Shown here: piece by piece, positions 34,657 to 42,721 of the stretch
Layout of the letters: every line of letters starts with the position of its first letter
How positions within the stretch are numbered: the first letter of the stretch is position 1
Source of the DNA: Streptomyces sp. NBC_01707
GTDB taxonomy: Bacteria > Actinomycetota > Actinomycetes > Streptomycetales > Streptomycetaceae
Assembly: GCF_041438805.1 (NCBI RefSeq)
Contig: NZ_CP109190.1
Span: 558,001-622,000 of the forward strand
Reading direction: 5' to 3'
DNA: 64,000 nucleotides
Notes under the pieces: model-generated
The model's input: the letters and a program-made list of their open reading frames with translations, nothing else
Database searches by the model: none
Told to the model about the DNA's origin: nothing
Program-made: the position numbers and the translations under genes

Positions 34657-35063
34657 CCGGCGCTCCGTTCCCCATGCCCGGCCACGCTCCCGGCGGCTCT
34701 GGTTCCCGTTCCGGGAAGTGTGTGTCTCGCGGCGCCCCGCCGCCCATGGGCAGCAGGGCACCGCAGGACCGGCGCAGGCCGATGCGCTGCGAGCGCGGCC
34801 CCGGTCTCCACCGAGGATGAAGTCACCGCTTCCTGGCCGACGCCCCACGTGGTGGTCCGGGGCGAACTGGCCGGCCCCGACCGCCGGGTCCGAGCACCGC
34901 GGCCGGATACTGCCACCTCCGCACGGAACCACACCGGACAGTCACGGTCCACAGCACCGTCGGGTCCGACGGAGGAAGCCCGTCCACGACTCCCGTCGCA
35001 CCAGGACCCGCCTCGGGAGCGAAGCACGGGAATACGTCACCGGGCGGGACGGCCGCCGCGGCC
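34657..35063. other. Stretch without recognisable genes
   Basis: About 400 bases between the convergent nitronate monooxygenase and ohr genes. I see no supported gene or strong hairpin. Confidence 0.4.
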
Positions 35064-35489
35064 TCAGGCGACGGTCGCGTCGATGGTGACCGGAATGTTG
35101 AGCGCCTTGGAGTACGGGCATATCTGGTGAGCGCCGGCACCGAGCTCCTCGGCCGTCTGCTGGTCCACTCCGCTGAGCTCCAGGTGCAGAACGGCACTGA
35201 GGCTGTAGTCACCTGTCTCGTGCGTGTGATGCAGGGTGACTTCTGCGACAACCGCCAGGTCCTTCAGTGTCACCTTCTTCTTCGCGGCTGTGATCTTGAC
35301 GGCACCCAGGAAGCAGGACCCCCATCCCGCGGCGAGGAGCTGCTCGGGATTGGTGGCGCCGCCGGCGCCGCCCAGCTCCTTCGGGATGGCCAGGGTGAGG
35401 TCGAGGAGTCCGTCGTTGGACGCGGCGCGGCCTCCGTTGCGGCCCTCGCCGGTCGCGGCGACTACGGCGGTGTACTTCGTTTCAGCCAT
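35064..35489 (-). CDS. ohr: Organic hydroperoxide resistance protein (Ohr, OsmC family)
   Basis: A 141-residue Ohr with both catalytic cysteines, Cys59 in GWGSCFLGAV and Cys124 in HQICPYSKAL, and ATNPEQLLAAG. The second of two close ATGs (35489) has AAAGG at proper distance. Ohr reduces organic and lipid hydroperoxides via a dithiol mechanism. Its promoter holds three GTCACC-N9-GGTGAC-type palindromes and no adjacent ohrR, so control by the CGNR protein 8 kb away is proposed. Confidence 0.9.
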   Translation of the reverse strand: MAETKYTAVVAATGEGRNGGRAASNDGLLDLTLAIPKELGGAGGATNPEQLLAAGWGSCFLGAVKITAAKKKVTLKDLAVVAEVTLHHTHETGDYSLSAVLHLELSGVDQQTAEELGAGAHQICPYSKALNIPVTIDATVA

Positions 35490-35531
35490 GCTCATGCCTT
35501 TCTCGCTCGCCCCGGCGGAACCGTCCAGGGC

Positions 35532-35622
35532 GTCACCTGCCTAAGTGGTGATGACCTTGACATGCATGCCGTCACCTGTCAAACAGGTGACGGAGATTCA
35601 TGTCACCCTCTTGACCAGTGAC
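35532..35622. promoter_or_regulatory. Three GTCACC-N9-GGTGAC-type palindromes between ohr and the small gene
   Basis: Sites at 35532-35552 (second arm GGTGAT), 35571-35591 (perfect, extending to nine-base arms GTCACCTGT and ACAGGTGAC around CAA) and 35602-35622 (second arm AGTGAC). All keep the 6-9-6 geometry. They lie between the divergent ohr and RFGxLPxRIRPE genes and could control both. Confidence 0.75.
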
Positions 35623-35702
35623 AGGCGCGTGCGCATGGTCGAGGCGGTACGACCGCATGGGTCCCGCGACCGATCGGCCGCCGGACACGGCAAGGAGACA
35701 AG

Positions 35703-35879
35703 ATGCAGAACCCACCCGTCAGTCCGGACGCCGCCGAAACCGTCCGCCGCGCACGGTTCGGCGAACTGCCCAGGCGAATCCGACCGGAGGAGACGGTCGA
35801 GGAGAGGAAGGCCACGGCTTCGGACCCCGCAAGAGACACCTACAACGTCCACGAGTGGCTGGTCCGCTACTGCTTGTGA
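35703..35879 (+). CDS. Small protein of the RFGxLPxRIRPE family (copy 2)
   Basis: A 58-residue protein with an excellent AAGGAG site six bases before the ATG, below usual gene-length cutoffs. Residues 18-30 are RFGELPRRIRPEE, followed by TVEE and, later, DPARDTYNVHEWLVRYCL. It aligns with the 61-residue protein at 27.0 kb over the RFG core and the D-x-Y-[ND] segment, and both have a Cys close to the C-terminus. It diverges from ohr across the triple palindrome. Function unknown. Confidence 0.7.
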   Translation: MQNPPVSPDAAETVRRARFGELPRRIRPEETVEERKATASDPARDTYNVHEWLVRYCL

Positions 35880-36133
35880 GCCCCGTGGACCACCTGATGG
35901 AAATTTCCGGCCCGCGCACAACCGAACCCCCTGACGGCAGCGTCGCCGGCAGCGCTCTCGGGGCCGCAGCCCTTGACTACTGCGCCCGGCCCTCCTGAGC
36001 GCAACCGCCGCTCGACCGGCACGCCGGGCCGGACTTCCGGAACCACCCCGGCCCGTCCTGCGCTCCGGAGCGGGCCGGACGCATATCGACGCCTCATGGC
36101 CGACCACCCGCCGCGAGCAGTAGCGAGACTCAC

Positions 36134-36163
36134 TTGACGCATTTAAGACGACCGACCATATTG
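36134..36163 (+). promoter_or_regulatory. Promoter of the alcohol dehydrogenase with CGACCGACC operator
   Basis: TTGACG at 36134-36139 and CATATT at 36157-36162, spacing 17. The spacer ends in CGACCGACC, so the shared 15-mer CGACCGACCATATTG covers the -10 element. An equivalent arrangement precedes the tetR gene at 37.4 kb. Confidence 0.7.
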
Positions 36164-36291
36164 GAACGCGGCACACGGGTCCGTCTGCCGTTCCGAAGCA
36201 GTTCCGGCGCACGTCGTAGGCGTTCAGCGCCGCCCGTTCCCGTGGTTCGGGGATCCGGCCCACCCACACACGTCACTCATCCAGGAGAGCC

Positions 36292-37308
36292 ATGTCCACC
36301 TACCGTGCATTCGAGGTCACAGGGGCGCGGAACTTCGAGCTCGTCACCCGAGAAGTCCCCACACCGCCCGCCGGGCACGTGAGGCTGAGGGTGGAGAGCT
36401 GCGGGGTCTGCCACTCCGACGTGCTCGCCGTGGAGGGCCTTCGGGCCGATCCGGCGCAGCCGATCGTTCCCGGACACGAGGTCGTCGGCGTCATCGATGC
36501 CGTCGGAGAGGGGGTGAGCACCTGGCACGTCGGGGACCGGGTGGGCGTTGGCTTCCTGAACGGCCACTGTGGTGAGTGCCCGCCCTGCCGCCGCGGAGAC
36601 TTCGTCAACTGCGCGAGCCAGCCCCAGACCGGGACGACCACGGACGGCGGATATGCCGAGGTGCTGGTGGCCCGCAGCAGCGGCCTGGTCCGGATACCGG
36701 ACGGCCTGTCCTCCGTAGACGCGGCCCCGCTGCTCTGCGCGGGCCTGACGACGTTCAGCGCACTGCGCCGACTCGACGCCCGCCCCGGCGCACTGGTGGC
36801 GATCCAGGGCATCGGCGGTCTCGGGCACCTCGGCATCCAGTACGCGGCACGGCTGGGCTTCCGCGTCGCAGCCATCGCACGGGGCCGGGAGAAGGAGCAG
36901 CTCAGCGTGGAGCTGGGTGCGAGCCACTACATCGACAGCTCGGCGGAGGACCCCGGCTCCGCACTGCAGAAGCTGGGTGGGGCCGACGCCGTCATCGCCA
37001 CCGCGGCAAGTGGCACCTCGATGACGCCGCTGGTCCCGGGCCTCGCCCCGCGCGGGCACATGGTCGTGGTCGGCGTGGCACCGGACCCCCTCTCGATCTC
37101 CACGCCGGACCTCGTCCTGGGCACCCGCACCGTCAGCGGGAGCCTCACGGGCTCTTCCATCGAGAACGAGGACAACCTCGATTTCAGCAACCGCTTCGGT
37201 ATCCGTCCGATGGTGGAGACGATGCCCCTGGCTCAGGCGCCCGAGGCGTACGAACGGATGATGTCCGGCCAGGCCCGCTTCCGGGTCGTACTGGACATGA
37301 CCGGCTGA
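36292..37308 (+). CDS. Zinc-dependent alcohol dehydrogenase
   Basis: A 338-residue MDR-family dehydrogenase. The catalytic zinc ligands are in SCGVCHSDV and GHEVVGVI. The structural zinc cysteines are in GHCGECPPCRRGDFVNC, and NAD(P) binding is GIGGLGHLGIQYA. Similar to aldehyde/alcohol dehydrogenases that scavenge toxic aldehydes. The neighbouring TetR gene 154 bases downstream has the same promoter sequence, making the pair a likely aldehyde- or electrophile-responsive unit. Confidence 0.9.
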   Translation: MSTYRAFEVTGARNFELVTREVPTPPAGHVRLRVESCGVCHSDVLAVEGLRADPAQPIVPGHEVVGVIDAVGEGVSTWHVGDRVGVGFLNGHCGECPPCRRGDFVNCASQPQTGTTTDGGYAEVLVARSSGLVRIPDGLSSVDAAPLLCAGLTTFSALRRLDARPGALVAIQGIGGLGHLGIQYAARLGFRVAAIARGREKEQLSVELGASHYIDSSAEDPGSALQKLGGADAVIATAASGTSMTPLVPGLAPRGHMVVVGVAPDPLSISTPDLVLGTRTVSGSLTGSSIENEDNLDFSNRFGIRPMVETMPLAQAPEAYERMMSGQARFRVVLDMTG

Positions 37309-37414
37309 CTCCGGCCTGGGGTGCGTGCGAGCCGACGACACCCCAGGCGGGGCCGCCCTGCTACACGTGAGGACGGCCTGGGCCGGGCGTGCCCGGCGCC
37401 CGGCCCGGCGTCAT

Positions 37415-37444
37415 TTGACTCCGCCGAGGCGACCGACCATATTG
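37415..37444 (+). promoter_or_regulatory. Promoter of tetR with the same CGACCGACCATATTG element
   Basis: TTGACT at 37415-37420, a 17-base spacer, and CATATT at 37438-37443. It shares CGACCGACCATATTG with the alcohol dehydrogenase promoter, implying that one repressor binds both and autoregulates. Confidence 0.7.
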
Positions 37445-37462
37445 CGAGGGGGAGGTGGCATC

Positions 37463-38059
37463 ATGGCCCGACAGAGCATGCGCGAAGAGATCGTCGACGC
37501 GGCAGTCGCGCAGTTCCACTCGAAGGGGTACAACGCCGCAGGGGTCAAGGACATCACCGATGCCGCGGGCACTCCCAAGGGGTCGTTCTACAACCACTTC
37601 GAGAGCAAGGAATCGCTGGCCGTCGTCGCTCTGGAGCGCTACGGCGCGAGCCGACGGCTGCAGGATCTGGCGGCGTCCGACATCGCGCCACTGGTGCGTC
37701 TGCGCAAGCACTTCGAGTTCCTGCGTGACGAGACCGTGGATGCGGGATTCGCCCGAGGTTGCCTGATCGGGAACTTCGGGGCCGAGGTCGCCGACCACAG
37801 CGAGACGATCCGTACCGGCGTCCGCGAGTCGCTCGGCCACTGGGCCTCGATGATCTCCGGTGCGCTCGTCGAGGCGCAGCAGGCGGGCACGGTACGAGCG
37901 GATCTCGATCCGGAGAAGACGGCACGGTTCCTCCTCAACGCATGGGAGGGCACGCTCATCGCCGCGCGTTCCAGTCGGTCGGGCGACGCCTTCGACGACT
38001 TCTTCGACACCGCCTTCGGAGCACTTCTCGCGCCGCATCCGGAACAGGCCCAGCCGTAG
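37463..38059 (+). CDS. TetR-family regulator, NemR-like
   Basis: A 198-residue regulator. HTH: AGVKDITDAAGTPKGSFYNHFESKE. The ligand domain has ARGCLIGNFGAEVADHSE with Cys100, the NemR-type redox cysteine setting. The ATG at 37463 follows GGGGGAGG. Probable repressor of the upstream alcohol dehydrogenase and of itself through CGACCGACC. Paralogous in design to the TetR protein at 32.9 kb. Confidence 0.87.
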   Translation: MARQSMREEIVDAAVAQFHSKGYNAAGVKDITDAAGTPKGSFYNHFESKESLAVVALERYGASRRLQDLAASDIAPLVRLRKHFEFLRDETVDAGFARGCLIGNFGAEVADHSETIRTGVRESLGHWASMISGALVEAQQAGTVRADLDPEKTARFLLNAWEGTLIAARSSRSGDAFDDFFDTAFGALLAPHPEQAQP

Positions 38060-38440
38060 TACCCACGGGTGGGTACTACGCGCCATGAGAGCACGGGGCA
38101 CCACTCCCTACGCGGCAGTTCGACTCGGGACATGACCCGCGGTACGGCGCACCCGTGGGACGGAGAAACGCCGCACCGGCAGGCGCGATCCGCGAAGGGC
38201 AGCCGTCGCCCTCGACCGGGCAGACCACCCCAGCCAGTTGTTTCTTGACCGGAACGCCCTGCGGGTCGCGCTCGTCGCACCCGGACGGCACATCGCGCGG
38301 ACCACGGACGACGAGAGGTTCGTGACGGCGACGACCGCGGCCCTCTCCGCGACCGGGTGGCGACCCGTGCATTGCCCGACGTCCGGCTCGGCGCAACGCC
38401 ACAGCGACAGCAGGCGCCGGACCATCGACACCCTGAATTC
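38060..38440. other. Stretch without recognisable genes
   Basis: About 380 bases. A frame near 38.24-38.45 kb (starting LDRNALRVALVAPGRHI) looks partly coding, but has no ribosome site and ends inside the palindrome region; possibly a gene fragment. Confidence 0.35.
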
Positions 38441-38501
38441 ATCACCATCTTGACAGGTGACTTTGACACATGCCATCGTCATCACCCCCTTGACAGGTGA
38501 C
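38441..38501. promoter_or_regulatory. Two ATCACC-N9-GGTGAC palindromes before the molybdoenzyme operon
   Basis: ATCACC-N9-GGTGAC at 38441-38461 and again at 38481-38501, exactly 40 bases apart. Both contain TTGACAGGTGAC. They are upstream of the 48-residue gene that leads the molybdoenzyme/cytochrome operon. Confidence 0.7.
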
Positions 38502-38614
38502 GAAGATGATCACCGTGCGCGGACGGGGTTGATGCGGCACTTGCCTGCTGCCCCCGGCTCTTCGGATACCGCGCCGACACCTGTCGACTCCGCAAGAAAC
38601 CGAGAAGAGGCTTC

Positions 38615-38761
38615 ATGAGCGAGGCTGTGGGCTACGACTACGTCGTGCGGATCGCCGCCGCATCCGCCATGCCGTCCATCGTGTCCGGCGACACGAACGC
38701 GACCATCCGTGGCATCGCGCAGCGGGTCGCAGAGATCATCACCCACCCCGGGCGGTGGTGA
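38615..38761 (+). CDS. 48-residue protein leading the molybdoenzyme operon
   Basis: Too short for routine calling. GAAGAGG lies four bases before the ATG, and the stop is two bases from the next ATG. It reads MSEAVGYDYVVRIAAASA through DTNATIRGIAQRVAEII and ends in HPGRW. A predicted amphipathic helix covers the second half. Not recognised; possibly a small partner of the molybdoenzyme. Confidence 0.55.
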   Translation: MSEAVGYDYVVRIAAASAMPSIVSGDTNATIRGIAQRVAEIITHPGRW

Positions 38762-38763
38762 CC

Positions 38764-39492
38764 ATGACCGACCGAAGGAAGCGGCCCGCCGACGGGGCTC
38801 CGGTGGCGCGGCGAGCGATGCTGATGATGCTCGGTGCGGGCATCACGGGGGTCGCCACCGCGCCCTACCTGCAGCGCGGCTGGGAGAAGACCCTGGGCGC
38901 CGCATCGCAGATCGACTCCACCGGCCTCACCGGACTGCTGCCCAACCCGGGGGGCTTTCGCTACTACAGCATCGTGGGCTCGGTGCCGCGCAAGGACGCG
39001 ACGAACTACCGACTGCGCATCGATGGCCTCGTCGACCGCCCGAAGACGTACACGCTCGACGAGCTCGGCGCGCTACCGCAGACCCGCGTCGTCCACGACG
39101 TGCAATGCACCGACGGCTGGCGGGTGAAGGACACCCCCTTCGAGGGCGTGAAGCTCTCGGACCTGCTCGACGCCGCCGGGGTGCGACCCGACGGCAGAGC
39201 GATCCGCTTCACCTGCTTCGACGGGGCCTACACCGAAAGTCTCACGCTGTCCCAGGCCCGCCGCTCGGACGTGCTCGTGGCCCTGAAGATGCAGGACAAA
39301 CCGGTCACCCACGAGCACGGTGGACCGGTCCGGCTCTATGTGGCCCCCATGTATTTCTACAAATCGGCCAAGTGGCTGTCCGGGATCTCCGTCACCGACG
39401 AGGTCGTACCCGGCTACTGGGAGGAGCGGGGCTATGACATCGACGGTTGGCTCGAAGGGGCGGACAGGCGCGGTGGCACCTCCGCCGCCTGA
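38764..39492 (+). CDS. Molybdopterin-dependent oxidoreductase (YedY/SUOX fold)
   Basis: A 242-residue protein with the sulfite-oxidase-fold Moco domain. Cys115 in VHDVQCTDGWRVKDTPFEG is the molybdenum ligand. LRIDGLVDRPKTYTLDEL and YKSAKWLSGISV are family blocks. An RR-containing N-terminus followed by a hydrophobic stretch (17-36) suggests Tat-type export or anchoring. Bacterial YedY/MsrP reduces oxidised methionine using a membrane cytochrome, which the next gene supplies. Confidence 0.85.
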   Translation: MTDRRKRPADGAPVARRAMLMMLGAGITGVATAPYLQRGWEKTLGAASQIDSTGLTGLLPNPGGFRYYSIVGSVPRKDATNYRLRIDGLVDRPKTYTLDELGALPQTRVVHDVQCTDGWRVKDTPFEGVKLSDLLDAAGVRPDGRAIRFTCFDGAYTESLTLSQARRSDVLVALKMQDKPVTHEHGGPVRLYVAPMYFYKSAKWLSGISVTDEVVPGYWEERGYDIDGWLEGADRRGGTSAA

Positions 39493-40144
39493 GCGGTCCG
39501 GGCGCATCCTCCGGTTCAGCCGGGCCGAGCGCCTGGTCCACCGCACCACCGGGTGGCTGATGCTGCTGTGTCTTGCGACCGCGGCCTGTCTGTACGTGGC
39601 GCCGCTCGCCCAGCTCGTCGGCCGCCGCCACCTGGTCGCCACCGTCCACGAGTGGTCAGGAATCCTGCTGCCGGTGCCCTTCCTCCTCGGCCTCGCCTCG
39701 CCCTCCTTCCGGGCCGGCCTGCGCAGGCTGAACCGCTTCGCGATGTACGACAGACAGTGGCTGCGTGCGGTCCTCCGGCGCGTGACCTCACCCGCCGCGC
39801 GTCCTGCCGGCAAGTTCAACGCGGGCCAGAAGCTGTACGCGGGCTGGATCGCCGGGGCGGTCCTGGTGATGATGTGCACCGGTCTGCTGATGTGGTTCAC
39901 AGGGGTGCTGCAGCCGATCTCCCGCACCAGCGCGATCTTCGTACACGACGTAGTGGCCTGGGCCGTCGTCCTCGTCCTGATCGGGCACATACGAATGGCG
40001 TACCGCGACCCGCAGGCAAGGCGCGGGATGCGCACGGGATTCGTGGAACGGGAGTGGGCGAGGACATGGCATCCCCACTGGCTGGAGGAAGACCGGTCGC
40101 CCCCGAACGGCACGGATTCCGGTGCGGCCGGACCGGAGCGCTGA
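39434..40144 (+). CDS. Cytochrome b/b6-type membrane partner
   Basis: A 236-residue protein with four predicted membrane helices. Candidate haem histidines are in LVHRTTGWLML, TVHEWSGILL, FVHDVVAWAV and LIGHIRMAY. The ATG follows GAGGAGCGGGG and overlaps the molybdoenzyme gene by 59 bases, indicating tight coupling. By analogy with MsrQ or formate-dehydrogenase gamma subunits it passes electrons from the membrane to the molybdoenzyme (inference). Confidence 0.82.
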   Translation: MTSTVGSKGRTGAVAPPPPERSGRILRFSRAERLVHRTTGWLMLLCLATAACLYVAPLAQLVGRRHLVATVHEWSGILLPVPFLLGLASPSFRAGLRRLNRFAMYDRQWLRAVLRRVTSPAARPAGKFNAGQKLYAGWIAGAVLVMMCTGLLMWFTGVLQPISRTSAIFVHDVVAWAVVLVLIGHIRMAYRDPQARRGMRTGFVEREWARTWHPHWLEEDRSPPNGTDSGAAGPER

Positions 40145-40389
40145 GTCGCAGTTCCACCGATGCGGCGAAACGGTCGGTCGTCGGCCGCCGATCGGTCGGA
40201 CCGCGTGGTCGGCGTCGGTGTCATGGTCGCTCGGGCCGACTCTCCGACGCCCCGGGAACTTCCCATGGACGACACACGGGCGGGGTCGCCGGCTGCGGCC
40301 CCGCCCGTACCGTGCTGTGACTCCGCACGAGGCGTCGGGGCGGGGGCGGCGCAGCGCCCCTGTCGCCCTCGTGCCGCCCCGGCGGGCAC

Positions 40390-40416
40390 GGGGGCGACTC
40401 GAACCGAGTCGCCCCC
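40390..40416. terminator. Strong bidirectional hairpin
   Basis: GGGGGCGACTCG-AAC-CGAGTCGCCCCC, a perfect 12-base stem with a three-base loop, between the rightward cytochrome gene and the leftward pseudogene. Confidence 0.8.
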
Positions 40417-40432
40417 ACGCAGCTGCTGGCTG

Positions 40433-40975
40433 TCAGCGCCGCAGCTTCAGCCGGTGTACTCCCCCGCTGATGGTGCCGACGTACAAGTACGCGCCGTCGG
40501 GGCTCGCCGCGAGCCGCCCTGGGGCAGTGTGCGGGCGACCTCGTCCGCGCCCGACGCGGTGAGCGCCGGTCCGATGTCGGCCCCGAGGGGCGCTGCGGCG
40601 GAGACGTTGCCGACGAGGGTGCCCTCGAAGACGTCGGCGTCGTGTTCGGCGGACCAGGATCGCGGTGCGGATCTCCGCGGGATCGAGCGTGGTGAGCGGA
40701 ATTCCGTACAGGTCGACCGTGCCGCGGTCGGGATCGGCGCGGCCGGCAGGCAGGCAGCGCAGCAGGGCGGTCGCGTCGGCTGGGTCGGGGGTGGCCACGC
40801 CTACGATGTCGCCTGGTGCGATGTCGAGGTCGAGATCCTCGAGGGTGCCGTACGAGACGCCGCGCAGGCGGATTCTGCCATCGACGGGCTGCGGCAGTCG
40901 TCCGCCGCCCGGGAGCACGGCTCCGTCCGCGGCGAGCACGTAGGCGATCCGGGCCGCGGACGCGCGCCCCTGACC
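40433..40975 (-). pseudogene. Chimeric remnant: ABC exporter ATPase joined to a propeller tail
   Basis: The right part reads RASAARIAYVLAADGAVLPG and IRLRGVSYGTLEDLDLDI, typical of the linker and start of the nucleotide-binding domain of ABC exporters (siderophore type). The Walker A is replaced by ATPDPADATAL, as in inactive half-transporters. One extra base breaks the frame; the other frame continues AEHDADVFEGTLVGNVSAA to ARTLPQGG. There it joins ASPDGAYLYVGTISGGVHRL, the last blade of an unrelated propeller protein. The signature motif and Walker B are gone. Confidence 0.7.
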
Positions 40976-41019
40976 AGGTGACGTCCCATAGGTGGACTAC
41001 CCAAACCTGATCCAACGAG

Positions 41020-41038
41020 TTAGGTTAGGCATACCTAA
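41020..41038. promoter_or_regulatory. Iron box (DmdR/IdeR type)
   Basis: The 19-base sequence TTAGGTTAGG-CATACCTAA closely matches the actinobacterial iron box TTAGGTTAGGCTAACCTAA. It is 42 bases upstream of the DUF2470 gene and also faces the start of the ABC-exporter remnant, so both were probably iron-repressed. Confidence 0.85.
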
Positions 41039-41079
41039 GTAACCCTAGATCTCTCTGACCGCTCCTCTGGAGAACTTGG

Positions 41080-41787
41080 ATGCGCCCCTTCAGTACCCGC
41101 GCCACTCAGCCGACCCCCGCCGAACGTGTGCGGTCGATCCTGACAGCAGCCCATTCGATGACAGTGACGAGCGACGGGCTCCATCACACCGAGGTGCACC
41201 GTCTCGACGGCACGGGCGCGATGGGCCACATTCACCTGCACGAGCAATCCGAGGACAGCACTTCCCAGTCGGTCACGCGCATCCCGGTCCGGCTGGAGTT
41301 CACCGACATCGCGCCCACACCGGTACGTGACCGACTGCGCGCCCGCGTCACGGTGACCGGACTGCTGGCAGCCCCTTACAGACCGGAGGCCACGGAGAGC
41401 ACCTGCATGGAGTTCGGCCAGGCAGTTCTCGAAGACTCAGAAGGACGTTCTTTCGTCACGCTGGCCGAGATGGAGGCCACCGAGCTCGATCCGATCGCCA
41501 CGAGCGAGGCGGGCATGCTGACTCATCTCATGGACAGCCACAGCGAACTCGTTCCCCTTCTTCTGCGCCTGGTGCGACCGCAGCCGGACAGAGGCATTCT
41601 CCGCGCCGTCCCGGTGGCGATGGACCGCTACGGCGTGACCTTGCGCCTGGAGTACCCCAGCAGCCATCGCGATATGCGGCTGTCGTTCGCGAGGCCCGTA
41701 ACCGACATCGACCAGGCCGGCCCGCAGATCCACTCCCTCCTGACCGCGGCCCGACGCGCTTCCCACCCCAACCGCCTGATCGCCTGA
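41080..41787 (+). CDS. DUF2470-domain protein, iron-regulated
   Basis: A 235-residue protein. PTPAERVRSILTAAHSMTV at the start and a C-terminal block with MLTHLMDSHSELVPLLLRLVRP and AVPVAMDRYGVTLRLEYP fit DUF2470, the C-terminal module of haem-oxygenase-like (HugZ/HutZ) proteins. GGAGAAC precedes the ATG. Control by the iron box supports a role in haem or iron use (inference). Confidence 0.82.
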   Translation: MRPFSTRATQPTPAERVRSILTAAHSMTVTSDGLHHTEVHRLDGTGAMGHIHLHEQSEDSTSQSVTRIPVRLEFTDIAPTPVRDRLRARVTVTGLLAAPYRPEATESTCMEFGQAVLEDSEGRSFVTLAEMEATELDPIATSEAGMLTHLMDSHSELVPLLLRLVRPQPDRGILRAVPVAMDRYGVTLRLEYPSSHRDMRLSFARPVTDIDQAGPQIHSLLTAARRASHPNRLIA

Positions 41788-41975
41788 ACGACCCCCGATC
41801 AGCCGAGGGGCTCACCGCTCGGCTCTCACGGAACCGTGCGGAACGATCGACCGATGGCTCCACCGAGACGGACCACTGACACCGACGTCCGGGTCCATCA
41901 CTCGTACCGGTACCGGGCAGCATCAACGATGCCTGTACGCGAATCGAAGACCTGCGAGCTCACCGGGCAAGGCCG

Positions 41976-42443
41976 TCATCCGAGCCGGATGGTGTCACCC
42001 GTGACGGTGATCGGTTCGGCGGCCAGCGGCCGCGGCGCGGGGCCGGCCACGACCGCTGCGTCCGTGATGCGGTACCGACTGCCGTGGCAGGGGCAGTTGA
42101 TGGTGCCGTCGCTGACCGAGACGACGGTGCACCCCTTATGGGTGCAGATGGCGGAGAAGCCCTTGAACTCGCCCTGCTCGGGCTGGGTCACCACGACCTC
42201 CTGCTCCTCGAAGACCTTGCCGCCTCCGACCGGAATGTCCGAGGTCTTGGCGAGCGCCTCGCCTCGCGGCGCGGAACCGGCGGCGCTCGCCTTGCCTGTC
42301 CCGGTGCTCGGCGTCGCGCCGCGGGAGGTCTTCGGTGCGGATGCCGTGCCCGTGTCTCCGTCCCCGGACGAGCCGCAAGCGGTCACCAGCCCGGCGGCCC
42401 CCGCCGCGCCAGCCGTGAGGACCGTCCTTCGCCGTGCGTGCAT
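41976..42443 (-). CDS. Rieske [2Fe-2S] lipoprotein
   Basis: A 155-residue protein. The N-terminus HARRRTVLTAGAAGAAGLV ends at Cys23 in VTAC, indicating a Tat-type lipoprotein signal. A Thr/Ser/Ala linker follows. The cluster ligands are Cys100 and His102 in ICTHKGC, and Cys117 and His120 in CPCHGS, with Cys105/Cys119 able to form the usual disulfide. A membrane-tethered electron carrier on the outer face. Partner unknown. Confidence 0.88.
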   Translation of the reverse strand: MHARRRTVLTAGAAGAAGLVTACGSSGDGDTGTASAPKTSRGATPSTGTGKASAAGSAPRGEALAKTSDIPVGGGKVFEEQEVVVTQPEQGEFKGFSAICTHKGCTVVSVSDGTINCPCHGSRYRITDAAVVAGPAPRPLAAEPITVTGDTIRLG

Positions 42444-42721
42444 CGCTTGCTCCCTGTGTGGTGGCCACGACACCGTGAGCCGTCTGCTCCCGGCACAGGC
42501 ATCGTTACCCCGGGGCCCTGAGGTCCTAGCAACCTGGCGGCAGGCTCGCCCGAGTGCCACAAGCCCGGTTCCGGTCGACAGTTGCGGGAGAGCCGCTCGG
42601 CCCGAACGGGCGAGAGCGTCGCGCCATGGTCACGCGTACCTCGGACGATGCCATGCGCTCGACGCGCTCGGGAGCCGTCGCCATGACTGCAGGCGGCCAC
42701 CCGAAGGCTGATCGGGTGGCG

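Noticed and set aside
26987..35879. Calling the RFGxLPxRIRPE proteins RiPP precursors
   Set aside because: No P450, radical SAM, lanthipeptide or other modifying enzyme lies next to either copy; the family is reported only as a conserved small protein.
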